Assembly: GCF_947301925.1 (NCBI RefSeq)
Contig: NZ_CAMYUE010000001.1
Coordinates: 372,001 to 436,000 of the forward strand
DNA: 64,000 nucleotides
Direction: 5' to 3'
Source: an uncultured Ruminococcus sp.
GTDB lineage: Bacteria > Bacillota > Clostridia > Oscillospirales > Ruminococcaceae
Each line of letters begins with the position of its first letter. Position 1 is the first letter of the stretch. Of the stretch, positions 53,115 to 59,695 are shown one piece after another. The translations under genes and the position numbers were made by a program. Below the pieces are notes generated by a model. The model worked only from the letters and a program-made list of their open reading frames with translations. It was not told the DNA's origin and made no database searches.

Positions 53115-54482
53115 TCAGCCCCCTTTGATAATACTGTACTTTATGCCTAAAATATCATACATTTCGGTATAAGCTCTGTCAATATCCGCGCCTTCTCTAT
53201 AACGATAAGCAATTTCATCATGGATCAACTTCGGATTGTTTATACGCTTGCCCGGATTGTCATATTTGTATACCTGCCCATTATGCCCAACCGCTATTCC
53301 AAACAATGTTTTGTTGTCGTAAGACTTATTTATGTCGTCAACGCTCGGCGGGTAGCCTTCTGGGTGATTGTGCAAAGTAACAAGCGGAATATTTTCTTTT
53401 TTAGCTTTTTTTAGCAATGACGTTATTTCGTCGTTATAAGAAATACCGCTTGGGTATGTCATTTCAATCTGCTTTGCAAGTATTTCGCCTGTTTCGGCAT
53501 GGATAAAATACATATCCTCGTATTTGGTTCCGTTTCTATGGGCTATTGCTTCTTTTGCGCATTCGCGTAAAGAGCTATTAACAGCAGCATTATCAGTAAT
53601 GCTATCAAATTTAGCCGCAAACTCAGCCGAATTAATATAATCCATGTCAGCATTCACAGAATACTTGCCGTATGGTACGTTGAATTCCTGCTCCCTTTCT
53701 CTTTCTTCTATTATACCACTTCTTTGACCATTTGTCAATCGCGTGGGCATATTTCTTGCCTGTATTTCCGCAGCCTGCTCAGGCGTGAACCTTATCGGCG
53801 GCGGAGCTCCTGCTCCGACCTCAGGGGCAGTCCAGGAACGCTTTGACCACACGTCCTGCCTTTGCTTGCCGTTCTCGTATGTCGTAGTGCAGCCGCAGTT
53901 GTCATGGCGTCGGTATACGTCGTCAGGCTCAGTGCCGTAAACGTATCGACCTGCAAGTCTGTTGCACCATTCGCAGCATTTACCGTCGGTCTCACGATTG
54001 ATATACACCTTGAGCCCTGCATCGTTACGGAAACTTGCATTGACCTTTATGTAGCTGTCGTGGAAGCCCTTTGATACATTCGCGACGCCTGTGTTTGCCC
54101 TGCGCTTTATAGTATTATCCGTGACTGTTGGATCAAGGAGAGAGTGCGCGATTTGCTCGGCACGGTCTGTCGGGAACGCTGCTTTCTGAGGTCTGATGTG
54201 TATACCTGCTGCCTGGTCAAGAGCTGTCTGCACCTGAGCGCAGATAGTATTAATCTCCTCATAGTTACCTCGCAGCAGCTCCATGCACACTTCCTCACGC
54301 TCTATTCCTTCAAGGTCGAGTACATTTGCACCGAAGACGCTGCCTGTAATATTGGAGTAGATCTCCGAATAGTATGCAGTATCCTTGAATGTAGCTGTCC
54401 CCGCCTTGATCTTCTTTAGCACGGCTTTCAGCCGAGGATCCGTTGCAGTGCGAGCCTCGATTAGATCCTTGATGTCTGTCAT
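53115..54482 (-). CDS. Phage MuF-type minor head protein with C-terminal JAMM/JAB-like domain
   Basis: A 455-residue protein. Residues ~90-215 are the MuF head-morphogenesis domain (GVANVSKGFHDSYIKV, CCEWCNRLAGRYVYG, RRHDNCGCTTTYENG). After a linker, residues ~275-455 form another domain with the JAMM metalloprotease motif LVTLHNHPEGYPPSVDD (H-x-H-P-x5-S-x2-D at 371-383) and an upstream glutamate in HAETGEILAKQIE. The DNA for this part is more AT-rich than the phage average, suggesting later acquisition. MuF proteins with variable C-terminal effector domains are known from temperate phages; a JAMM version may cleave isopeptide or peptide bonds. Overlaps the portal by 4 nt. Confidence 0.82.
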   Translation of the reverse strand: MTDIKDLIEARTATDPRLKAVLKKIKAGTATFKDTAYYSEIYSNITGSVFGANVLDLEGIEREEVCMELLRGNYEEINTICAQVQTALDQAAGIHIRPQKAAFPTDRAEQIAHSLLDPTVTDNTIKRRANTGVANVSKGFHDSYIKVNASFRNDAGLKVYINRETDGKCCEWCNRLAGRYVYGTEPDDVYRRHDNCGCTTTYENGKQRQDVWSKRSWTAPEVGAGAPPPIRFTPEQAAEIQARNMPTRLTNGQRSGIIEEREREQEFNVPYGKYSVNADMDYINSAEFAAKFDSITDNAAVNSSLRECAKEAIAHRNGTKYEDMYFIHAETGEILAKQIEMTYPSGISYNDEITSLLKKAKKENIPLVTLHNHPEGYPPSVDDINKSYDNKTLFGIAVGHNGQVYKYDNPGKRINNPKLIHDEIAYRYREGADIDRAYTEMYDILGIKYSIIKGG

Positions 54483-55705
54483 TCTGCATCACTCTCCAAG
54501 CCTGTGAGTCTGTGGACAGTGTTTTCGCCGACGAAGTCAGGAACTGCCTGATTGATCTTATACACAGCGTCACCAATAGCACCGATAGCCGAAGCGTCAG
54601 GCTCAAATATAGGAGCCCATGATACTCTTGCATTAGCGAAGGAGCGTCTCTCATACGCAGTGTCATCGCGTATGCACGCAGCGAGATAGCCCGCGTTGAT
54701 AAATCCAACGCCAAAGTTTCGCTGACCTTTTCTGGTACTAAGGCGGAGCTGCTCGTGACTTGCCCTGATAGCATCGTAGCTCTGAGGGTTGTCCGTCGAG
54801 AACCCGAGATCGTCAAGGGTAAGTCCTGTCTCTCCTGCAAACATTGACGCGAGCATTCTCATGTGCTCGATGTGCGGAGCCATGCTCTGCTGCTGAAACT
54901 GCCCCAGTGACGGCACTTTCCCTTCATCGTCTTTAGAAAAACTAAGGAAAGTCGAGAGAGTGGCAGCCTTATTGTTAAATTCTGCGTCCTGGGCTAAGCC
55001 AACAATGTACTTCTGCGGTACGCTGTAGAACTCAGCTCCGACCTCTGTACGAAGGAGTGTGCGAAGTGCGCACTGAACTATATCCATGCAGCTGCGCGAT
55101 ATACGCGAGTGTCCGAATGGACGTCGCGCATCTGGGCGGTAGATCAGCGGTACAAGAAGAGCATACGGAGCCTTGTGAGTGAACACATCGACAGGCTCTG
55201 ACTTGCCGTTCTCATAGTATACAGTCTCACCGGGGCGGAAATACGCCTCCAACAGCGCATCACCGTTATCTGCTCGCTTCAGTACCGCATAGCCTTCCGT
55301 GAGCATATTTGTAACCGGGTCGATTATACCTGTGGCGTTACCGCCGTCGACGCACTCAATGGTCGGGTATCCGTCGTAGTCCTTATCTATATACAAGAAG
55401 CTGCACGACGAGATCAATGCTGATAGAATAGAGCTGTCGAAAAGAATATCCGCGTTATTCTGACTGTATATTTCGTTCAGCATAAAGTCGTCTTTTTCAA
55501 TCTTGTCAAAGAACATTCTATCTGCGATACTGTCAACAGCTTTACCACACCAACCGAGAGAATATGTCATGGTTTTGAATTCAGGCGGTATGAGAGCGGT
55601 TATTTTTCTTACGGTGTTTTTCATGTCATAATACTTGTACCTTAGGTTGACTCGCTGAGCCTTAGTGCGCAGCTTTGACCTGAGGTACTCAATGCCGTAT
55701 TCCAT
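54479..55705 (-). CDS. Phage portal protein
   Basis: A 408-residue portal of the SPP1 gp6-like group: YGIEYLRSKLRTKAQRVNLR at the start, GWCGKAVDSIADRMFF, SCSFLYIDKDYDGYP, GETGLTLDDLGFSTDNPQSYDAIRA. The start at 55705 has GGAGG upstream; the longer frame to 56074 runs into the leader and is rejected. First structural gene after the late promoter; followed by MuF. Confidence 0.88.
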   Translation of the reverse strand: MEYGIEYLRSKLRTKAQRVNLRYKYYDMKNTVRKITALIPPEFKTMTYSLGWCGKAVDSIADRMFFDKIEKDDFMLNEIYSQNNADILFDSSILSALISSCSFLYIDKDYDGYPTIECVDGGNATGIIDPVTNMLTEGYAVLKRADNGDALLEAYFRPGETVYYENGKSEPVDVFTHKAPYALLVPLIYRPDARRPFGHSRISRSCMDIVQCALRTLLRTEVGAEFYSVPQKYIVGLAQDAEFNNKAATLSTFLSFSKDDEGKVPSLGQFQQQSMAPHIEHMRMLASMFAGETGLTLDDLGFSTDNPQSYDAIRASHEQLRLSTRKGQRNFGVGFINAGYLAACIRDDTAYERRSFANARVSWAPIFEPDASAIGAIGDAVYKINQAVPDFVGENTVHRLTGLESDAE

Positions 55706-55810
55706 GTTTTTCCTCCTTTCAGCGAGAAATATGAGCAGTGACGGTGTGAATGTCTTCATCACTATCTCTGGGGGTACCCCTCCCCCCATAGGTGGGGGTT
55801 GTTTAACCGT

Positions 55811-55848
55811 ATAACAAAAATACCGCCTCAGCTGAGACGGTATTTTTG
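55811..55848 (-). terminator. Terminator in the late-operon leader
   Basis: AATACCGTCTC-AGCT-GAGGCGGTATT in the minus strand followed by TTTTGTT. The only non-Watson-Crick pair is U-G in the minus-strand RNA and A-C on the plus strand, so it is built for the minus transcript. It stands between the late promoter and the portal gene. Confidence 0.75.
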
Positions 55849-55884
55849 TTCTTTGAACGGTGGTTTGTTCGACCAAAGAGGTCT

Positions 55885-55952
55885 TGGCCTCTGATGCAGG
55901 ACTCGAACCTGCTGTTGACCCTGACGACATTAACTTCGCCGTCGTATCAGAG
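55885..55952 (-). ncRNA. tRNA-like element in the late leader
   Basis: Minus-strand RNA with a perfect 7-bp acceptor-like stem CTCTGAT/ATCAGAG, a canonical T arm GCAGG-TTCGAGT-CCTGC, discriminator G and encoded CCA. Between them a single extended stem ACGAC/GTCGT replaces normal D and anticodon arms (only 68 nt in all), so it cannot be a standard tRNA. It may be a degraded tRNA or a mimic. Confidence 0.5.
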
Positions 55953-56107
55953 AAGGGGCGTCCGAATGCCGGAGACAACAGCATTCGGGACGATCTGGAA
56001 AACATAAAGCCATTTCCTGCAGAAGGGGCCCGAGATCGCGGAACCATTGAAAGACAAGACATGAAAATGTGCACAGCGATCTCCTTTTTGCAAACTTCTA
56101 CGAATAC

Positions 56108-56136
56108 AGTATAGCATACTTAACAGCGGACGTCAA
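56108..56136 (-). promoter_or_regulatory. Phage late promoter
   Basis: Minus strand: TTGACG (56131-56136), 17 nt, TATACT (56108-56113). Transcription would start near 56101 and run through the leader to portal and the structural genes. Confidence 0.75.
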
Positions 56137-56182
56137 TAGGAAAAAGCGGACATCAGCGGACATTAGCGGACATAGGCGGACA
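56126..56182 (-). promoter_or_regulatory. Phased operator repeats at the late promoter
   Basis: TGTCCGC occurs on the minus strand at 56176-56182, 56166-56172, 56156-56162 and 56146-56152, exactly 10 bp apart, plus a variant CGTCCGC at 56126-56132 on the same phase overlapping the -35. This is one turn of DNA, all on one face, upstream of the promoter, as expected for an activator site. The first copies are inside the end of the late-regulator gene. Confidence 0.65.
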
Positions 56183-56708
56183 ACTTTTCAAGCGCCTCGC
56201 CGTAGAGCCTACGTTCATGTCTTGATGAGTACCCGATCGCCTTCGCTGCTTTGCCCGGTTCAATACAGGCGAGGTGACGATAGATCAATATTGACTCAAG
56301 CCTGCTGTCATGAAGTCTCCTTATGCTTTCCCTTATTTCTTCGTCAAGCTCGCGGACCCTAAGTACCTGCGCATTGATCTCCTTGTCTATATCAGCAAGC
56401 TCATCGCAGTATTCGGCAAGTGCGAGCTCCATTGCATTTTCATTACTTCCGCCGCCGGTGCTGCCGCCGTATTTTACGCCTTTAAGCCCTACGGATCCTG
56501 CTATGGAATGCCTGTACGCTCTTAATGCTTTCAGTTTTATGTTTGCTTCAAAAGCTCTGTTCAGCCATTTTGCGGTAACTCTTTGTTTATCTGTCATCTC
56601 ATCTTTCCTCCATTCCTCGTCTGAGACGTACCCCTTGTTGTCAGCGCAGTGTACGATAACTGCCGCCGACACTAATGTTATGATTATCGGGACTATTATC
56701 CCCAGCAT
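56163..56708 (-). CDS. DUF1492/ArpU-like late regulator, two possible starts
   Basis: A sigma region 4-like phage regulator. From ATG 56597 (GGAGG upstream) the product is 144 residues: helical region, glycine-rich loop YGGSTGGGSNENAMELAL, then SILIYRHLACIEPGKAAKAIGYSSRHERRLYGEAL as the HTH. But the same frame is open from ATG 56708, which has its own AAGGAGG, adding 37 residues with a transmembrane helix (LGIIVPIIITLVSAAVIVH). So a membrane-tethered long form and a soluble short form are both possible. The stop lies inside the operator repeats of the late promoter it probably activates. Confidence 0.75.
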   Translation of the reverse strand: MLGIIVPIIITLVSAAVIVHCADNKGYVSDEEWRKDEMTDKQRVTAKWLNRAFEANIKLKALRAYRHSIAGSVGLKGVKYGGSTGGGSNENAMELALAEYCDELADIDKEINAQVLRVRELDEEIRESIRRLHDSRLESILIYRHLACIEPGKAAKAIGYSSRHERRLYGEALEKLSAYVR

Positions 56709-56947
56709 ACTTTCGCCTCCTTGCCGATAAGTTTCTCAGCCTCTGCCTGATGGCGCCATTCATATCTGCACTCGCCCTCACTGCACTGGCCTGCATATCT
56801 GCAGCTCACGCAGTCTCCATACCCGAGGCGCTGCACGTCATTCATTGCACTTCCAAGAAGCTTTATCGACTCGGCTCTGCTTGCTTCAAGCTCATTGACA
56901 TAAGCAATTATCTCCGGCTCTGTAAACCATCTTCCCTTAATAAACAT
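56696..56947 (-). CDS. Cysteine-rich small phage protein
   Basis: 83 residues, MFIKGRWFTEPEIIAYVNEL..., helical start and a four-cysteine motif CVSCRYAGQCSEGEC that may bind zinc. Overlaps the downstream regulator's long start by 13 nt and the upstream gene by 11 nt. Unknown function. Confidence 0.65.
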   Translation of the reverse strand: MFIKGRWFTEPEIIAYVNELEASRAESIKLLGSAMNDVQRLGYGDCVSCRYAGQCSEGECRYEWRHQAEAEKLIGKEAKVCWG

Positions 56948-57083
56948 CCTCGTTGTCCTCCCGGGTAAGCCCCATTTCGCCTCTCATCTCCAGGAAGTGC
57001 TGCTCCGCCTGCTTTCTGCCGATGTGCATTCCCATAAGGTAGATTGCCAGGGCCACCGCGGCCGATGCTATAACTAAGATCAT
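56937..57083 (-). CDS. Small phage membrane protein
   Basis: 48 residues: MILVIASAAVALAIYLMGMH as one transmembrane helix, then a basic/acidic tail. GAGGTGAG before ATG 57083; TGATG overlap with the previous gene. Unknown; small inner membrane phage proteins may act in exclusion or lysis timing. Confidence 0.6.
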   Translation of the reverse strand: MILVIASAAVALAIYLMGMHIGRKQAEQHFLEMRGEMGLTREDNEDVY

Positions 57084-57226
57084 CAATACTCACCTCGCAG
57101 TATCATATCAAACGCTATAATTTCCATTCTACAAGCTACTATTTTACCGCATACAGGGCAATAAAAGAACGTAGGCGGGCAAGATGTTATTGGACTGAGA
57201 GCCTTAATAAGATCATCTGTATTCAT
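57083..57226 (-). CDS. Small zinc-finger phage protein
   Basis: 47 residues, MNTDDLIKALSPITSCPPTF..., with YCPVCGK and two more cysteines. GGAG before ATG 57226. Unknown. Confidence 0.55.
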   Translation of the reverse strand: MNTDDLIKALSPITSCPPTFFYCPVCGKIVACRMEIIAFDMILRGEY

Positions 57227-57230
57227 CTCC

Positions 57231-57407
57231 CTACTCCTTTCCGACCTTTTTGACTATCTTATCGTACAGGTCATTCGCCTTGTTCTGGTCCTTATAGTTC
57301 GCGAAGAACGCCGCTCTCAGAACAGGACGCGTCTCCTGTAGGAGCTTCCACAGCTCCATGTTCTCTTTTTCCATTGCAGCCATGTGCAGAATATCAGTAT
57401 CGCTCAT
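57231..57407 (-). CDS. Small helical phage protein (TAG stop)
   Basis: 58 residues, MSDTDILHMAAMEKENMELW..., helical, ending VKKVGKE and stop TAG. It shows that TAG is an ordinary stop in this phage. It overlaps the stop of the upstream gene by one base. Confidence 0.6.
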   Translation of the reverse strand: MSDTDILHMAAMEKENMELWKLLQETRPVLRAAFFANYKDQNKANDLYDKIVKKVGKE

Positions 57408-57754
57408 TATTTGCCCTCCTCAAAAATCGTAATAAACTTCATGTATTTACGCCGTTTACTGTCGACCTTTTTCAATTTGTCGATAGCGGCTTTATGCGCC
57501 TTATGATCTCCGCGCTCAAGCGCTGTGTGCCTGAGTGCATCCTGCTGCTTCATTCCGTAGACACATAGCTCGACGCGCTCACCGATTGCGGACTTCCACA
57601 CTTCCACAGCATTGGTGCCGTAGATCAGATCTGACGCAGTGGCAAGTTTTGCGAGGATCCTTACCTCACGAACTGTGATACGGGCTTTATTGAGGAACTT
57701 GTCTGTATCCATAGTCAGGCTCCTATCCTCGCCCATAATCATTTCTACAATCAT
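57407..57754 (-). CDS. Phage protein of unknown function
   Basis: 115 residues, MIVEMIMGEDRSLTMDTDKF..., mostly helical and basic at the end (KKVDSKRRKYMKF). The start at 57754 overlaps the helicase stop by 4 nt; an internal ATG with AGGAG (residue 15) could also be used. Unknown. Confidence 0.6.
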   Translation of the reverse strand: MIVEMIMGEDRSLTMDTDKFLNKARITVREVRILAKLATASDLIYGTNAVEVWKSAIGERVELCVYGMKQQDALRHTALERGDHKAHKAAIDKLKKVDSKRRKYMKFITIFEEGK

Positions 57755-59126
57755 TTTCCCTTCACTCCCTTGATCCTTGCCTTAAGCGCCGCCAGCAGAC
57801 TTTCCTGCGTCGCGTCCTTGTCTTGCAGGGAAGCCATTACCATCTCGTCTGCACTGTCCTTGACGATAAGGTGATGTATGATGACCCTGTCCCGTTGTCC
57901 TTGCCTGTACAGTCTCGCATTTGCCTGTTGGTAAAGCTCCAGGGACCAGTTAAGACCGAACCAGATGATGTGGCTGCCGCCTGCCTGAAGGTTAAGTCCG
58001 TATGCAGCCGATGCAGGGTGCGCAAGCAGCACACTCAGCTCGCGTCGGTTCCAACGGTCTATGTCCTCGGGCGTCTTAAGCTCGCCGAAGTTTACTTTTG
58101 CCTTCTGCAGCAGCTGCGATATACGCTGCAGCTCATGTCTGAAGTTGTAGAATACCAGTACGGGCTGCCCCTGGGCTGCTTCGATGAGCTCCATGAATGC
58201 TTCGGTCTTGCAGCTGTGTACTTCCACCGGCGTACCGGCAGGGGTGTACGCAGCTCCGCCTGCCATTTGCAGCAGCTTATTCGTCAGGACTGCTGCAGTG
58301 CCTGCGTCAAGAGTCTCCTCGTCGACTTCAAGGAACATATCATGCTCGAACTGGTCGTACAGCTTCCTCGCCTTCGGATCCAACTCTACCGGGACGATGA
58401 TGTCCTGCCTCTCAGGAAGCTCAATATAGTCCTCGGCCTTCATGCTCACGCATATATCTGAGATCTTCTGCTTTATCAGCTGCTCAGCTCCCGGGCGCTC
58501 ATCGAAGGTGGAGAAGTTGCCGCCATGGGTATTCTCGTTGAAGTAAGCTCTGCGGTATGCCGTGATACTCTTGCCAAGACGTTCTCCGCTGTCAAGCAGA
58601 TAGATCTGCGCCCAGAGATCCATAAGGCCGTTAGGAGCAGGCGTGCCGGTGAGCCCGACAAACTTGCTGATGTGAGGTCTTACCCAGGTGAGACACTTGA
58701 ACCTTTTAGCCTGCGGGTTCTTGAAACTGCTCAGCTCATCGGCGACAACCATGTCGAACTTCCAGTCATTTCTGTAGTGATCTACAAGCCATTGCACATT
58801 CTCACGGTTGATAACATAGATGTCCGCAGGTGTGTTCACAGCTCTGATCCTCTGCGCAGCTGTACCGAGAACCTTTGAAATCCTCAGGTGCTTGAGGTGA
58901 TCCCACTTCTGAGCTTCGCTGCTCCATGTTGCTTCTGCGACCTTCTTAGGCGCGATAACTAAAGCCCGGTTTATCATGAAGCGATTATACTTCAGGTCGT
59001 TAATGGCCGTTAATGTTATTACAGTCTTTCCGAGGCCTAACCCATATCCAGAAACAATCCTACTGCGGGCTCGTTGATTATCCTGCCAATGCAGTAAGCC
59101 TGGTATTTATGTGGTCTGAATATCAT
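57751..59126 (-). pseudogene. SNF2-family helicase, frameshifted in Walker A
   Basis: A phage SNF2-type DNA helicase split by a frameshift. The first 29 codons (59126-59037) give FRPHKYQAYCIGRIINEPAV then GLFLDMG and stop at TAG, exactly at motif I. The rest (GLGKTVITLTAINDL... from ~59031) continues in the next frame to 57751, with VVADELSSFKN (motif II DE-type), VGLTGTPAPN, VLVFYNFRHEL, and ANARLYRQGQ (motif VI). One base gained or lost at TGGGTTAGGCC would restore the protein. The downstream part could start at ATG 58977 but would lack Walker A. Confidence 0.82.
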
Positions 59127-59412
59127 CGGGCATCACCTCCTCGTTTAGAATTTCCCTGACCTTTGCCTTGGTATCCACATCTGCGTAAACGCGGCAGCCG
59201 AGATCCCTCAGGCGTTTCTGCTGCTGCCGCTGCTTCGGTGTGCTTTTCTTGCCTTCCGATTTCGTCTCTACAAAGAACACTTTCCCACCTGGGAGAATAC
59301 ATACCCTGTCAGGCACTCCTGTCTCGCCGGGCGAGACAAACTTATACGCCTTTCCTCCCAGCTTCTTTATTTCATCCCTGAGGTAAGCCTCAGTGACTTT
59401 TTCGCTTTCCAT
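59107..59412 (-). CDS. VRR-NUC domain nuclease
   Basis: A 101-residue VRR-NUC protein: EAYLRDEIKKLGGKAYKFVS, GVPDRVCILPGGKVFFVETK (catalytic D and E-x-K), and QQKRLRDLGCRVY. Typically encoded beside SNF2 helicase and VirE primase in Firmicute phages, probably acting on branched DNA in replication/recombination. AGGAGG is located before the ATG. Overlaps the helicase start by 20 nt. Confidence 0.92.
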   Translation of the reverse strand: MESEKVTEAYLRDEIKKLGGKAYKFVSPGETGVPDRVCILPGGKVFFVETKSEGKKSTPKQRQQQKRLRDLGCRVYADVDTKAKVREILNEEVMPDDIQTT

Positions 59413-59540
59413 TTTCAGCCTCCTCGTGCTACATTGTAACGATTTGCCCTATTATATATATTACAGTATAGGATTTATAGATATTATAGGGGGCATTATA
59501 CCCTATACTTTCTATCTTTTAATACTTATATATAAAAGAA

Positions 59541-59695
59541 TGTTACAATGTTACAATATAAAGTATATGCCTATTTACCGCCGTTTGCGTTTGAAACATT
59601 TTTATAACATTCTTGTAACATTCTTTTTGTTTGTTACATTAACATTTGTAACATTCTCACTATGATTTTCTTGAATGCCAGAATAGAATGTTACA
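59541..59695. repeat. Iteron-like TGTTACA/TGTAACA cluster
   Basis: The AT-rich gap 59413-59690 holds no gene but repeated 7-mers: TGTTACA at 59541, 59549, 59632 and 59689; TGTAACA at 59614 and 59647; near copies TATAACA (59604) and TGTAACG (59435). It also has a TATAGGG/CCCTATA hairpin at ~59487-59505. Lying between VRR-NUC and the VirE primase, it could be the phage replication origin or a control region. Confidence 0.55.

Noticed and set aside
54310-54840. 176-codon minus-strand frame inside portal/MuF
   Set aside because: Other-frame shadow of the portal and MuF genes, without ribosome binding site.
55885-56100. tmRNA or T-box leader
   Set aside because: The acceptor-like stem closes within 68 nt, there is no tag reading frame or pseudoknot chain, and no T-box sequence was seen.
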